From Ideonella paludis (GTDB taxonomy: Bacteria; Pseudomonadota; Gammaproteobacteria; Burkholderiales; Burkholderiaceae_C), in the NCBI RefSeq assembly GCF_018069865.1, contig NZ_JAGQDG010000003.1, positions 434,001-498,000 on the forward strand: a stretch of DNA of 64,000 nt, given 5' to 3'. Positions 1-9,282 of this stretch are shown here, one piece after another. Both the position numbers and the translations under genes were made by a program. Numbering within the stretch: the stretch's first letter is position 1; each line of letters starts with the position of its first letter. The notes under the pieces were generated by a model that searched no databases, had not been told where the DNA came from, and saw only the letters and a program-made list of their open reading frames with translations.

Positions 1-881
1 GGATGGCCTACCGATTATTACCACCTATCGCTGAGGGCCAACGCATCCAATGGCAATGGGCGCCACTAAAGCCGGTTCTTAAGTTTTCGATGTCAATTGC
101 TTTCACTTCATCTGTATGGGTCTTTGTCACGCAGACCGATAAGTTGATTTTGTCTAAGCTATTGCCCTTGGCGGACTATGGCTACTTCTCTGTGGCAGTC
201 TTGGTTGCCAGCGGTATCATGATTGTGAGCAGCCCTATCAGCAGCGCCATCATGCCTCGCATGACCCGCTTGCACGCTGAGCGGAAAGACGCTGAGGTGA
301 TAGCAGTGTATCGGCGCGCGACGCAAATCGTATCCGTCACCGCGATTCCCATTGCAATTCTATTGATCTTCTTTTCGCCTAAAATTCTTTGGGCATGGAC
401 AGGCGATTCCGCTCTGGTGGAGCGGGCGGCCTCTGTTCTCCGCCTTTACGCTACTGGATATGCCTTTCTGGCTGTGAGCGCTTTCCCTTTCTATTTGCAA
501 TATGCTAGAGGTGACTTACGGCTGCACATGATCGGCAACGCATTATTTGTAGTACTACTCATTCCGTCTGTTATTTGGGCTGCTAATATTTATGGCATGA
601 ATGGTGCTGGTTGGGCTTGGCTGTTATCCAATGCAATATATTTTGCCGCATGGACGCCAATAGTCCATCATCGCTTCTCTCCTGGTTTGCACAAACTTTG
701 GCTTTTGAGAGATATCGTTTCTATGACCATCTTGCCGCTTTTGGTTGTTGGACTTTGCTATCTATATTTTGGCGCAAGGGGAGATAGGTTATACATTGTT
801 TTGGAATTGATATTTGTCGCGCTAATTTTATCGGTCTTGTCGTATGTGCAGCTTAAATTAATTAATCGAAATATAGAATGA
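1..881 (+). CDS. Wzx-type polysaccharide flippase, 5' end cut by window edge
   Basis: C-terminal part (about 292 residues) of a multi-spanning membrane protein of the MATE/Wzx (RfbX) type, which moves lipid-linked sugar repeat units across the inner membrane. Seen here: alternating hydrophobic segments and short charged loops, with motifs typical of the family such as TDKLILSKLLPLADYGYFSV near the start. Full-length members have about 400-480 residues, so roughly a third probably lies upstream; the first in-frame ATG at position 3 is likely internal. The stop overlaps the next start by four bases (ATGA), so it is translationally coupled to the following glycosyltransferase. The 3' half is distinctly AT-rich compared with the housekeeping genes downstream, as often seen for O-antigen or exopolysaccharide genes. 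Confidence 0.85.
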   Translation, partial: MAYRLLPPIAEGQRIQWQWAPLKPVLKFSMSIAFTSSVWVFVTQTDKLILSKLLPLADYGYFSVAVLVASGIMIVSSPISSAIMPRMTRLHAERKDAEVIAVYRRATQIVSVTAIPIAILLIFFSPKILWAWTGDSALVERAASVLRLYATGYAFLAVSAFPFYLQYARGDLRLHMIGNALFVVLLIPSVIWAANIYGMNGAGWAWLLSNAIYFAAWTPIVHHRFSPGLHKLWLLRDIVSMTILPLLVVGLCYLYFGARGDRLYIVLELIFVALILSVLSYVQLKLINRNIE

Positions 882-2125
882 GAAAAATTCACTTAGTCAA
901 AAGCGAAGGTCCGGTAGTGTTTATTGGCGGAATGAATGCGATGCCAATGATGTATGCTATCGAGCTGCGTAAAGTTGGAATTGATGTCATTTACATTGTT
1001 GATCGGCCGAAATCAGATGGCTTGTCTCGACCTGAAAATCACTTCGAAGATATTCCCTATCCCTATCCTGATTGGATTATTGAATCGGTGCTTCCATCGC
1101 AGATTTTGGTAGCCATTTTTCCAAGATTGGTTTTCTGGTGGATTTCACGGAAAATCAAGTCCAGAACCACAAAGAGTCCGCAGGCCTGGGTATTGAACGG
1201 TTTTTTCTGTTCTATGGCATTTCTGATCCCAAAAAATAAACCTAAAGTGTTTTTGTCTCATGGCTCCGATCTGGACTGTTGGGCGGATGTTGAGTTGTCT
1301 GAAAAGTTGGCATCTTCTTTCCAAAATAGATCATTTTTCAAGTTTTTGCCATCGAAAATATCCACGTTTTTAATAAAAAGAATAGTTGCTCGGCAGCTTT
1401 CTGGCGCCTTGAGTTGTGACAAGGTTATATATTTTCCAAAGGGCTTTAATTCGTTTGGTGATCGTGTTGTAAGTAAGCTGGTTGATTCGGGTGTTGGGTA
1501 TATTCCACGCTACGATGTTTCATTTGATGCATTAAAAAATGAGCCTCGTGGAATTCCTGACCGAGGTTCTGTATTGAGGATATTTTCTGGTGTCAGATTT
1601 TTGTTCGCTACCTTTCCCGAGGGAAATGAGGGTTATGGCAAGGGAAATGATGTAATTATAGAGGGGTTGGCGAAATACTTCAAGAGAAATAGGGATATTG
1701 AAATTCATTTCGTCGAGAAAGGAGAGGACGTTCTTTTGGCCAAAAAAATGTGCAAAGATCTTGGGATAGAGGATGTTGTCATTTGGCATAAAGAAATGAG
1801 GTTTATTGACTTGCTTAGTCTTTACAGAACTTCGGATGTTTGCTTTGATCAAGTCGGAGCTCATTGGATCGGCGCTATTGGTGTATATGCCCTTTGGCTT
1901 GGAAAGCCGTTGATTGCAAATGATTATCATCCGAAGGTGGTTGGGCTTTGGGATCATGGCTCACCAATACTATCCGCGAGCACTGCGGATGAAATATTTG
2001 GCCATCTTGTTTCATTGGAGTCAGTTTCGGAATCCAAAGTAATTTCTTCTAGATCGATGGAGTTCGCTGAGAACGTATTGGGCCCCCAAGCTGTTATGGA
2101 CAGATTGTTTGAGGTGTCTGCATGA
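878..2125 (+). CDS. Glycosyltransferase, GT4-like fold
   Basis: 415-residue protein without signal peptide, probably a cytoplasmic sugar transferase for the polysaccharide repeat unit. The C-terminal half reads like the nucleotide-sugar domain of GT-B enzymes: a G-Y-G-K-G-N-D segment around residue 250 and a stretch ending in GVYALWLGKPLIANDYHP where GT4 enzymes carry their acceptor/donor loop. The N-terminal half is poorly conserved and I recognise no close family. It overlaps both neighbours by four bases (ATGA), so it is part of one transcriptional unit. Base composition is the most AT-rich of the window, with many AAA/ATT/TTT codons, which supports horizontal origin. The sugar specificity cannot be read from sequence. 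Confidence 0.75.
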   Translation: MRKIHLVKSEGPVVFIGGMNAMPMMYAIELRKVGIDVIYIVDRPKSDGLSRPENHFEDIPYPYPDWIIESVLPSQILVAIFPRLVFWWISRKIKSRTTKSPQAWVLNGFFCSMAFLIPKNKPKVFLSHGSDLDCWADVELSEKLASSFQNRSFFKFLPSKISTFLIKRIVARQLSGALSCDKVIYFPKGFNSFGDRVVSKLVDSGVGYIPRYDVSFDALKNEPRGIPDRGSVLRIFSGVRFLFATFPEGNEGYGKGNDVIIEGLAKYFKRNRDIEIHFVEKGEDVLLAKKMCKDLGIEDVVIWHKEMRFIDLLSLYRTSDVCFDQVGAHWIGAIGVYALWLGKPLIANDYHPKVVGLWDHGSPILSASTADEIFGHLVSLESVSESKVISSRSMEFAENVLGPQAVMDRLFEVSA

Positions 2126-3243
2126 AGGTGCTGCACATAATTACTGGTCTTGATACGGGTGGTGCAGAACTCATGCTGTATAGACTCACTCAAGAGTTGC
2201 CAGGTGTGCAGCATTTTGTGATTTCTTTGACATCAATGGGTTCAGTCGCGGATCGATTGGCGAAGGCAGGAATCTCTGTCCGAGCACTAAATCTTAGTCC
2301 TGTAAATTTGGTGCGGTCATTCTTTAGGCTATATTCTTCTTGTAGAGCTATTAATCCCGATGTTGTGCAGACTTGGATGGTCCATTCCGATCTCTTGGGA
2401 GGGCTAGCGGTGCGTCTGGCGGGAGTACGTTCGCTGGTTTGGGGCGTTCGAACCACAGATTATTCAGTGGAGTCCCACAGCACACGCTTGGTGCGCTGGC
2501 TGTGCGCACGCTTGTCGCGTGTACTTCCTGCGCGCATCGTATGTGCAGCACACGCGTCGCTGCTCAATAGCCAAGCCGCTGGGTACGCTGCTGCCAAGCT
2601 GATGGTAATTCCCAACGGCTTCGACGTCGCTCGCTTGTCTGAGTCTTTAGGCGCAGGTGAGCCGATGAGGCAGACCTTAGGGCTGAATCGAGATGCGTGC
2701 GTGGTGGGTTGCTTGGGCAGATACAACCCAGCCAAAGATCACGCTAATTTTGTAACTGCGGCGGGCTTGCTGGCTGATCGCTTCCCCCATGTACGGTTCT
2801 TGATGGTGGGTCGTGGCTTGGATAAGGCTAATCAGGCGCTGATGCAGCATATTGAATCCACGGGCTTCCCAGAACGATTCATTCTGTTGGGGGAGCGATC
2901 CGACCCCGCAGTTTGTTTGAACGCTATGGATGTGTTTGTGCTCTCGTCATGCACTGAAGGATTCCCCAATGTCTTGGGAGAGGCTATGGCCATGGGCCTG
3001 CCTTGCGTCAGCACCGATGCGGGCGATGCAGCCATGCTTATGGGGAGCCGCGAATGGGTTGTACCTGTTCGAGACTCGAAGGCCTTAGCTGACAGGTTGG
3101 CGCAGTTGCTGGCTTTGCCGCTTGAAGTTCGTCAGCAAATGGGTGCGCAGGCGCGGCAGCGAGTGGTGGAGCAGTTTTCTATGTCTGCCACAGCTGATCA
3201 ATTTATGAACCTCTATACCAGCTTGGTCACAGCCAAGTCATAA
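2122..3243 (+). CDS. Glycosyltransferase family 4
   Basis: 373 residues with a classical GT4 layout. The N-terminal acceptor domain begins MKVLHIITGLDTGGAELML, with the GGAE glycine loop. The C-terminal donor domain contains VGCLGRYNPAKDHANFV and the EGFPNVLGEAMAMGLPCVST motif, in which the E-x7-E pair contacts the nucleotide sugar. The enzyme adds a sugar to the growing lipid-linked repeat unit on the cytoplasmic face. The start overlaps the previous stop by four bases. The 3' half is richer in G+C than the preceding gene, so this cluster is a mosaic. Donor and linkage are not predictable. Confidence 0.9.
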   Translation: MKVLHIITGLDTGGAELMLYRLTQELPGVQHFVISLTSMGSVADRLAKAGISVRALNLSPVNLVRSFFRLYSSCRAINPDVVQTWMVHSDLLGGLAVRLAGVRSLVWGVRTTDYSVESHSTRLVRWLCARLSRVLPARIVCAAHASLLNSQAAGYAAAKLMVIPNGFDVARLSESLGAGEPMRQTLGLNRDACVVGCLGRYNPAKDHANFVTAAGLLADRFPHVRFLMVGRGLDKANQALMQHIESTGFPERFILLGERSDPAVCLNAMDVFVLSSCTEGFPNVLGEAMAMGLPCVSTDAGDAAMLMGSREWVVPVRDSKALADRLAQLLALPLEVRQQMGAQARQRVVEQFSMSATADQFMNLYTSLVTAKS

Positions 3244-3255
3244 AGTGAAGCCAAC

Positions 3256-5220
3256 ATGTGCGGATTGACAGGATTTTTGGGCCGCAGCGTCTTAGAGCAT
3301 CGTGATGCGGTAACTGAGGTTTTGGCTCACATGGCCCAAGCCATCGAATCTCGAGGGCCTGATGCTTTTGGTGCATGGTCTGATCCAGAGGCTGGCATTG
3401 CTCTGGCCCATCGACGTTTGGCCATTGTCGACCTATCGCCCGCTGGTGCTCAGCCTATGGTTGCTACGGGTGGGCGGTACGTATTGGTATTCAATGGCGA
3501 GATTTACAACCATGTTGCTTTGCGGCGTGAACTGGAATCCGTCGGGGCTTCGTCCGGCGCAACGACAATCGACAAAGTTTGGCGGGGCCATTCAGACACC
3601 GAGACCTTGTTGGCAGGGTTTGTGGCGTGGGGCGTGGAGGCCACGCTGCGTCGTGCTATTGGCATGTTTGCCTTTGCGTTGTGGGACCGTGAAAAAAGGG
3701 TATTGACGCTGGGCCGTGACCGTTTGGGCGAGAAGCCGATGTACTACGGTTGGCAAGGCCAAGGAGCGCGCGAGGTATTCTTGTTTGGCTCTGAGGTATC
3801 TGCTTTGCGGCGCCACCCAGAGTTTGCTGCGCCCATCAACCGCGATGCGCTGGCCTTGTACATGCGTCACAATTGCGTCGGCGGTGGGCATTCGATATAT
3901 CAAGGCATTCACAAGCTGTTGCCTGGTCATTTGCTTACCTTAGCCGCGGGTCAAAATGAGCCCCGTCTGCAAGCTTGGTGGTCTGGGGCTGAAGTGGCGC
4001 GGCGTGGCGTTGCTCAGCCCTTTGACGGTTCGCCTGAGCAAGCGGTGGACGAGCTAGAAGCGTTGCTGAGCAGCGCTGTAGGTCAGCAAATGATGGCCGA
4101 CGTGCCGCTGGGCGCATTTCTATCGGGAGGCATAGATTCTTCCACTGTCGTCGCCTTGATGCAGGCGCAGTCCAGTCGTCCAGTTAAGACTTTCAGTATC
4201 GGCTTCCACGAGGCTGGTTACAACGAGGCCGAACATGCGAAGGCCGTAGCCCAGCACTTGGGCACCGAGCACACGGAGCTATATGTCAGCGCGCGGCAAG
4301 CACTTGACGTCATTCCAAAACTGCCCAGGCTGTATGCCGAGCCCTTCGCCGATTCATCCCAAATACCCACTTTCCTAGTCAGCCAATTGGCGCGGCAGCA
4401 CGTGACAGTATCCCTGTCGGGAGACGCGGGGGATGAACTGTTTTGTGGCTATAACCGATACCAAATGACTGCAAGGATGTGGGGGAAACTACAGCGGGTG
4501 CCTAAGTCAATGCGCCGCGCAGCCTCAGCCACTATCTGTGCTGTACCTCCTGCCCGTTGGGATGCGCTAGGCCGCCTGATGGCGGTGGCACGTTTGGGAG
4601 ACAAGTTGCACAAGGGAGCGGCCTTGCTCTGCAACCAATCGGTGGGCGATCTTTATCGAGGCTTGGTGTCTCATTGGCCTGACCCTTGTGCGCTTGTCCT
4701 GGGTGGGCGTGAGCCGGCCACGGTACTCAAGGGCAACGAGCCTCCACTGGAAGGCTTGAACGATGTGGAGCGGATGATGGCGCTTGACATGCTCAGCTAT
4801 CTTCCAGACGACATCTTGGCCAAAGTGGACCGCGCCGCCATGGGCGTCAGCCTCGAAACACGGGTACCTTTTCTCGATCACCGAGTAGTGGAGTTTGCAT
4901 GGACTCTGCCTTTGACCCATAAACTGAATCACGGCGTGACCAAATGGCCGCTGAGGCAGATTCTCTACCGACATGTACCGCGAGAGTTGATAGAGCGGCC
5001 CAAAATGGGCTTTGGCGTGCCAATTGACCAATGGCTCCGTGGCCCCTTGCGCGATTGGGCCGAGTCATTGCTGGCTGAGTCTCGTTTGCTTTCTGAAGGT
5101 ATATTTAATCCAGAACCCATTCGCCGAAAATGGTCTGAGCATTTATCTGGTCAGCGCAATTGGCAATACCATCTTTGGGATGTCTTAATGTTCCAGGCGT
5201 GGCATGAGGCTAATTCTTAA
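3256..5220 (+). CDS. asnB: Asparagine synthase (glutamine-hydrolysing) family amidotransferase
   Basis: 654 residues, the usual length of AsnB-like enzymes. The N-terminal Ntn glutaminase domain starts MCGLTGFLG, so Cys2 becomes the nucleophile after Met removal; FNGEIYNH is typical. The ATP-pyrophosphatase synthetase domain has SFLSGGIDSS-type chemistry (SGGIDSS at residues 290-296), followed by SLSGDAGDELFCGY and an ALETRVPFLDH-like segment (SLETRVPFLDH). In polysaccharide clusters such proteins usually transfer ammonia to a sugar acid or an amino acid decoration rather than supplying free asparagine; that reading is inferred from context. It lies 12 bases after the preceding glycosyltransferase, and its stop directly abuts the next start. 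Confidence 0.9.
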   Translation: MCGLTGFLGRSVLEHRDAVTEVLAHMAQAIESRGPDAFGAWSDPEAGIALAHRRLAIVDLSPAGAQPMVATGGRYVLVFNGEIYNHVALRRELESVGASSGATTIDKVWRGHSDTETLLAGFVAWGVEATLRRAIGMFAFALWDREKRVLTLGRDRLGEKPMYYGWQGQGAREVFLFGSEVSALRRHPEFAAPINRDALALYMRHNCVGGGHSIYQGIHKLLPGHLLTLAAGQNEPRLQAWWSGAEVARRGVAQPFDGSPEQAVDELEALLSSAVGQQMMADVPLGAFLSGGIDSSTVVALMQAQSSRPVKTFSIGFHEAGYNEAEHAKAVAQHLGTEHTELYVSARQALDVIPKLPRLYAEPFADSSQIPTFLVSQLARQHVTVSLSGDAGDELFCGYNRYQMTARMWGKLQRVPKSMRRAASATICAVPPARWDALGRLMAVARLGDKLHKGAALLCNQSVGDLYRGLVSHWPDPCALVLGGREPATVLKGNEPPLEGLNDVERMMALDMLSYLPDDILAKVDRAAMGVSLETRVPFLDHRVVEFAWTLPLTHKLNHGVTKWPLRQILYRHVPRELIERPKMGFGVPIDQWLRGPLRDWAESLLAESRLLSEGIFNPEPIRRKWSEHLSGQRNWQYHLWDVLMFQAWHEANS

Positions 5221-6297
5221 ATGTGGCCCTATTTTATTTTGCCTCTTATCGTCCTATGGCCTGCTCTGACAGAGAGGTCGCAGTTTTATGGCAAGTGGAA
5301 GAGGCCGATGGAGTGGTATTGGCTGTTTGTCGCTGCTGTGATGGCCATGTTTATAGGTTGGCGGCATGAGGTTGGTGGTGATTGGATCAGCTATCTAGTA
5401 TATGTAGATGACTTAGTCGGTGAAAGTGTGTCTGCAATAAGAGTAAACAATGACCCTGCCTATGCTGTTTTGAACTGGATTGGCGCTAACGTATTCGGAG
5501 ATGTGTACTTTACAAACATTGTTAGTGGTATTATTTTTACAGGGGGGCTTTTCTATTTCTGCAAGAAGCTTTCTCGTCCGTGGCTAGGATTGTTTGTCGC
5601 CATCCCATATCTTGTAAATGTTGTTGCGATGGGTTATACCAGGCAAGGTGTCGCCATAGGTTTGGCCATGGTGGCAATAGCAAAGTTACTTTTTGAGAAT
5701 AACGCCGGGAAATTCTTAATTTGGATAGCATTGGCTGCAGCGTTCCATAAATCGGCAGTTGTTTTGATTCTTGTAGCGCTACTTGCAGGTTCGAAGGGGA
5801 AGTGGCTTAAATTCTTCATGGTGGCTGTTAGTGCGCCATTTCTCTTTGTTTTGCTGTTGCAGGAATCCATGGATAGCCTGGTGCGAGGATACATCGAAGC
5901 AGAGTATAGCTCGGCAGGCGCGGATATCCGAGTATTCATGAATGCATTGCCCGCATGTCTTTTTCTTGTTTTTAAGAATAGATTTGAGCTTAAGGACGAG
6001 CATAAGGTCTTTTGGACGTGGATATCATTGCTGGCACTCGCCTTTGTTTTGCTGTTGAAGATTTCACCATCGTCAACTGCAGTAGATCGCCTTGCCCTCT
6101 ATTGGATTCCATTGCAAATTTTAGTTTGGTCATCTATTCCGGATGTATTGGGAAGAAAGGGTGGGAAAAATTACAAATGGTCGGGCCTAGTGATTTCTTC
6201 TCAGATTTTTGTTTTGATGGTTTGGTTGTTTTTTTCCAATAATTCGGATGCCTGGATACCGTACAAATTTTATCCCTGGGAATGGATCTGGTCGTAG
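5221..6297 (+). CDS. EpsG/Wzy-type polysaccharide polymerase
   Basis: 358-residue integral membrane protein with about ten hydrophobic segments. The FIGWRHEVGGDWISYL motif near residue 45 matches the G-x-R...V-G-x-D-x-x-x-Y signature of EpsG-family polymerases. Such proteins polymerise repeat units on the periplasmic side in Wzx/Wzy pathways, and a flippase lies upstream in the same operon. The ATG follows the asnB stop with no gap. The gene is AT-rich, like the other specificity genes. The assignment rests on topology, the motif and location; the sequence is otherwise very variable in this family. Confidence 0.75.
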   Translation: MWPYFILPLIVLWPALTERSQFYGKWKRPMEWYWLFVAAVMAMFIGWRHEVGGDWISYLVYVDDLVGESVSAIRVNNDPAYAVLNWIGANVFGDVYFTNIVSGIIFTGGLFYFCKKLSRPWLGLFVAIPYLVNVVAMGYTRQGVAIGLAMVAIAKLLFENNAGKFLIWIALAAAFHKSAVVLILVALLAGSKGKWLKFFMVAVSAPFLFVLLLQESMDSLVRGYIEAEYSSAGADIRVFMNALPACLFLVFKNRFELKDEHKVFWTWISLLALAFVLLLKISPSSTAVDRLALYWIPLQILVWSSIPDVLGRKGGKNYKWSGLVISSQIFVLMVWLFFSNNSDAWIPYKFYPWEWIWS

Positions 6298-6531
6298 AAG
6301 TACACTGAATATTGAGTCAATGGTGTCGATTTGCGTCACGTAACGTGATGGATTGAGAAATCAACTTGCTTTTACTTGAGTGTTCATTTTTTTGATTCGG
6401 TGAAAGGCTTCTGTGGATTCTATCAATTGGAATTTTCAACAATATTAGTCGAGTGCCTAGATATCGCAAAGATGTGGCATGTGTGCCTTTTAATATTTCA
6501 GTTAAGAGCTAAAGAAGCTTAAATTTTCGAT
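6298..6531. other. AT-rich intergenic gap
   Basis: 234 bases between the polymerase and the next glycosyltransferase, AT-rich with several T-runs. I see no convincing reading frame, no clear hairpin terminator and no strong promoter. The break in tight gene packing suggests that the downstream gene may have its own promoter or that something was lost here. Confidence 0.5.
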
Positions 6532-7659
6532 ATGCGTATTGCAGTTGTGGCCAATACAGCTTGGTATTTAGTCAACTTCCGTTTGAACTTGATGAGTGCC
6601 TTGCAGGCGGCAGGGCACGAAGTGGTTGCGATTGCTCCCCCCGATGACTTGCAAGAGAGGTGTCTGCAAGCGGCGGGAGTGCGGTTTATCCCAGTCCCAA
6701 TTTCGGGCTCAGGTACACATCCTTTGCGTGAATCGCGGAGTGTGCTACTTTTGCGGCGTGCCTTTCAAAGGCAAGGCGTGCATGTGGTTTTGAGCTACAC
6801 GCCAAAGGGAAATCTATATTCCGCTCTGGGTGCCTTGAGTTTAGGCTTGCCTTTTGTCCCCAATGTATCGGGTCTGGGGCGTGCCTTCATTCGTAAGAAT
6901 TGGGTCACGGCGGTGGTTAAGCTGCTATATCGACTGACCCTCGGGCGGGCGTCCACGGTTTTTTTCCAGAATTTGGACGATATGGCCATATTCGTGCACG
7001 CTGGTTTGGTTCCACCTGAGCGTTGCAAGCGTTTGCCGGGCTCAGGGGTGGACTTGTCACGATTTTCGGTCGCTCCCTTCCGTGTGCGCGAACACGACGC
7101 CCCAGTATTTTTATTGGTGGCACGTTTGTTGTGGGACAAGGGGGTTGGTGAGTTTGCCAAAGCGGCCCGAATGGTGCGCCGGCATTACCCCAATGCACAG
7201 TTCCAGTTGCTGGGCTTTCTGGATGTCGACAACCCGTCTGCGGTGCCTAGGGCTCAGGTGCATGAATGGGAGGCTGAAGGCTTGTTGACTTACCTGGGGC
7301 CGACTGATGATGTTCGCCCATTTTTGGCGGCAGCTGATTGCGTAGTGTTGCCCTCATACCGCGAGGGTGTGCCTCGCACCTTGTTGGAGGCTGCAGCCAT
7401 GGGGCGTCCGGTGATCACAACAGATGCACCGGGCTGTCGAGATACGGTGGTGCATGGGCAAACAGGATTGATGTGCCGTGTGGCGGATGCCGATGACCTA
7501 GCTTCGCAAATGTTGGCTTGGTCGGCCCTTCCCGTTACTGAACGCCATGCCCAGGGCCAGCGTGGGCGGAAGCGAGTTGAAGCTGAATTTGATGAGCGGC
7601 TAGTGATTCAGGCGTATGTCCAAGTGGTGCAGCAGCTGGCAGCGAGCTTGAACAAATAG
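6532..7659 (+). CDS. Glycosyltransferase family 4 (PglA-like)
   Basis: 375 residues. The N-terminus MRIAVVANTAWYLVNFRL and the nearby SYTPKGNLYSALGA segment resemble PglA/WbnH-type transferases that add N-acetylhexosamine to undecaprenyl-linked sugars. The donor domain carries LLVARLLWDKGVGEF and the EGVPRTLLEAAAMGRPVITT motif with the paired glutamates. It follows a 234-base AT-rich gap but is itself close to the genome average in G+C, unlike the genes before it. It is the last gene of the + strand polysaccharide block; mobile-element debris begins just downstream. Sugar specificity is inferred from similarity only. Confidence 0.88.
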   Translation: MRIAVVANTAWYLVNFRLNLMSALQAAGHEVVAIAPPDDLQERCLQAAGVRFIPVPISGSGTHPLRESRSVLLLRRAFQRQGVHVVLSYTPKGNLYSALGALSLGLPFVPNVSGLGRAFIRKNWVTAVVKLLYRLTLGRASTVFFQNLDDMAIFVHAGLVPPERCKRLPGSGVDLSRFSVAPFRVREHDAPVFLLVARLLWDKGVGEFAKAARMVRRHYPNAQFQLLGFLDVDNPSAVPRAQVHEWEAEGLLTYLGPTDDVRPFLAAADCVVLPSYREGVPRTLLEAAAMGRPVITTDAPGCRDTVVHGQTGLMCRVADADDLASQMLAWSALPVTERHAQGQRGRKRVEAEFDERLVIQAYVQVVQQLAASLNK

Positions 7660-8101
7660 GTTTCACGATTGAGGTGATGACCGTGACTCCTCACTAGGGT
7701 GGTGTCAACCATCGCCACCTCCAATTGTCTTGCAGAGCTGTTGTCCATCTACCCTAACGAATAGCGTTTATCTGCCGCGCCACCCTGGCTGGAGACTGCA
7801 CAGCCACTGATCGCGACAGTTAAACCCGGTTGAACTGAACCATGTGGAGTCGGCGGCAGGCAGCGCCTCGGTTTGTACTGGGGGTTTGATACGGAGGCCC
7901 CCGCTGATGCTGCTCATTGTCACCAGCGTCGCGGCCAGCAGACTCCAGATTTGCCACTAGCGGTGGGCTTGGCATCCTCAGTTTCTGGGATGCTGTGGAC
8001 GGATTGCAGGACTCGCGCGGGCTTGCACCGGCTTCGGCGCATGCCCGCCCCACACGGCCCACAGGCCGCGTAGCGATGGCGATGAACCACGGCACAGCAG
8101 T
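7660..8101. other. Non-coding flank, probably the outer end of an IS91-type element
   Basis: About 440 bases without a gene I can support; the open frames here have no recognisable protein features. Because the IS91 transposase fragment ends at 8102, the adjoining part probably holds that element's terminal region. A short inverted repeat (GGTT...AACC) lies at about 7831-7844. The exact outer end of the element cannot be placed by eye. Confidence 0.4.
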
Positions 8102-8376
8102 TCATGGCGGTGGCCCCCTGGCTGTCGTCGGTGGCTGTGCTTGCCCCGGCGCAGGCAAGTGCTTCAGCTCTGGCAGTGTCTGCACAATCTTGAGCGGCGC
8201 TTGGCAGCATGGGCAGGCATTGAATTTGATGCGAGCCACGAGCGCCATGAAGTCTCTGGCCGATTCCGTGGCCTGCAGGTTCGGTGTGGGCTGATGCAGT
8301 GCTTGGCGCGCTTGCGCCAGTTGCGCCTTCTTGCAGCCATTGGCCAGCACGCCGTAATGGCGGATGCGCTTGATGC
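8102..8376 (-). pseudogene. IS91-family transposase, C-terminal fragment
   Basis: About 91 codons remain. The fragment begins at the IS3 junction with IKRIRHYGVLANGCKKAQL, a signature of the C-terminal part of IS91-type (Y1/Y2 rolling-circle) transposases, followed by a CPCC zinc-knuckle pair and a proline-rich end. A full transposase has about 380-400 residues, so the catalytic tyrosine region is gone. The frame is cut exactly where the IS3-family element begins (8377). Together with the truncated recombinase on the other side of that element, it shows that an IS91-type unit once occupied this site. Confidence 0.8.
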
Positions 8377-8402
8377 TGACCTGCCTCCTTCAGCCGTGCC
8401 AG
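8377..8402 (+). repeat. IS3 terminal inverted repeat, orfB side
   Basis: About 26 bases starting TGACCTGCCTCCTTC that pair imperfectly with the end at 9593-9618. It sets the left border of the insertion sequence. Confidence 0.75.
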
Positions 8403-8431
8403 TGAATTGTCAGGGGTCCTGAGGTTGAAGG

Positions 8432-9262
8432 TTAATGGATCTGGGCAGGAGTTTCGTGACGAGCTGCGTCGCCTGCCTGTCGACGTAACTGCTCGGCATA
8501 CTTGGCCGGAGGAATCCGACCAATGCTGCTGTGGGGCCGCACCTCGTTGTAGTCGCTGCGCCAAGCAGCAATCTCGGTGCGTGCTTGGCTCAGGCTCTGG
8601 AACCAATGCTCATTGAGGCATTCGTCGCGGAACTTGCCGTTGAAGCTTTCGATATAGCCATTCTGCATGGGCCTGCCTGACTCGATCAGGATGTGCCTGA
8701 TGGGGTGCTCCTGCGTCCAGGCAATGAATGCTCTGCTGGTGAACTCCGAGCCGTTGTCGGTTCTGACAACTTCCGCATATTCCCGAAAGCACGCCGCTTT
8801 GTGTAGCAGCCTGGTCACGTACAGGCCGCTGATGCCGTAGTCCACAGCGATATCAACACATTCGTGGCTGAAGTCGTCGGCCACGGTCAGGCATTTGATC
8901 CGCCGCCCATTGGCCAAGCTGTCGCTGACGAAGTCCATGCTCAATGCCTCATTGACTTGCCGTGCGATGTTGAGGGGTGTGCGCTCCATCACCGGCCGCT
9001 TGCGCACCGCCAAGTTGGCTGCACTGTAGAGCCGGTACACCCGTTTGTGGTTGACGCCCGGAAACTCCCGCCGCAGCAGGTCGTGCACACGTCTATAGCC
9101 AAAGCGCCTGCGGACGTGCGCGATCTCGACGATCTTGTCCTTCAGTGCTTGGTTTTGCACATTGGGCTGCGGTGGGCGCCTGTAGCTGTCTCTGCTTAGC
9201 CCCACAAGCCTACACGCGCGACGCTCAGACAACTGATGCTCCTGCACCAGCTTCCTGATCAT
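8432..9262 (-). CDS. IS3-family transposase OrfB (DDE catalytic subunit)
   Basis: 276 residues. An N-terminal HTH_21-like region (LSERRACRLVGLSRDSY) is followed by an rve integrase core. The three acidic residues are visible in SMDFVSD, VVRTDNGSEF and GYIESFNGKFRDECL, consistent with a complete DDE catalytic centre. It catalyses cut-and-copy transposition of the element, normally as an OrfAB fusion made by -1 frameshifting from orfA. Its frame is -1 relative to orfA, and the sequence upstream of the ATG is open back to the slippery site, as expected. It appears intact, so the element may still be active. Confidence 0.9.
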   Translation of the reverse strand: MIRKLVQEHQLSERRACRLVGLSRDSYRRPPQPNVQNQALKDKIVEIAHVRRRFGYRRVHDLLRREFPGVNHKRVYRLYSAANLAVRKRPVMERTPLNIARQVNEALSMDFVSDSLANGRRIKCLTVADDFSHECVDIAVDYGISGLYVTRLLHKAACFREYAEVVRTDNGSEFTSRAFIAWTQEHPIRHILIESGRPMQNGYIESFNGKFRDECLNEHWFQSLSQARTEIAAWRSDYNEVRPHSSIGRIPPAKYAEQLRRQAGDAARHETPAQIH

Positions 9263-9282
9263 CTCGCACTTGGCCTGTGGGG

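Noticed and set aside
7917-8294. 125-codon + strand frame in the IS91 remnant
   Set aside because: Antisense to the identifiable transposase tail and its flank.
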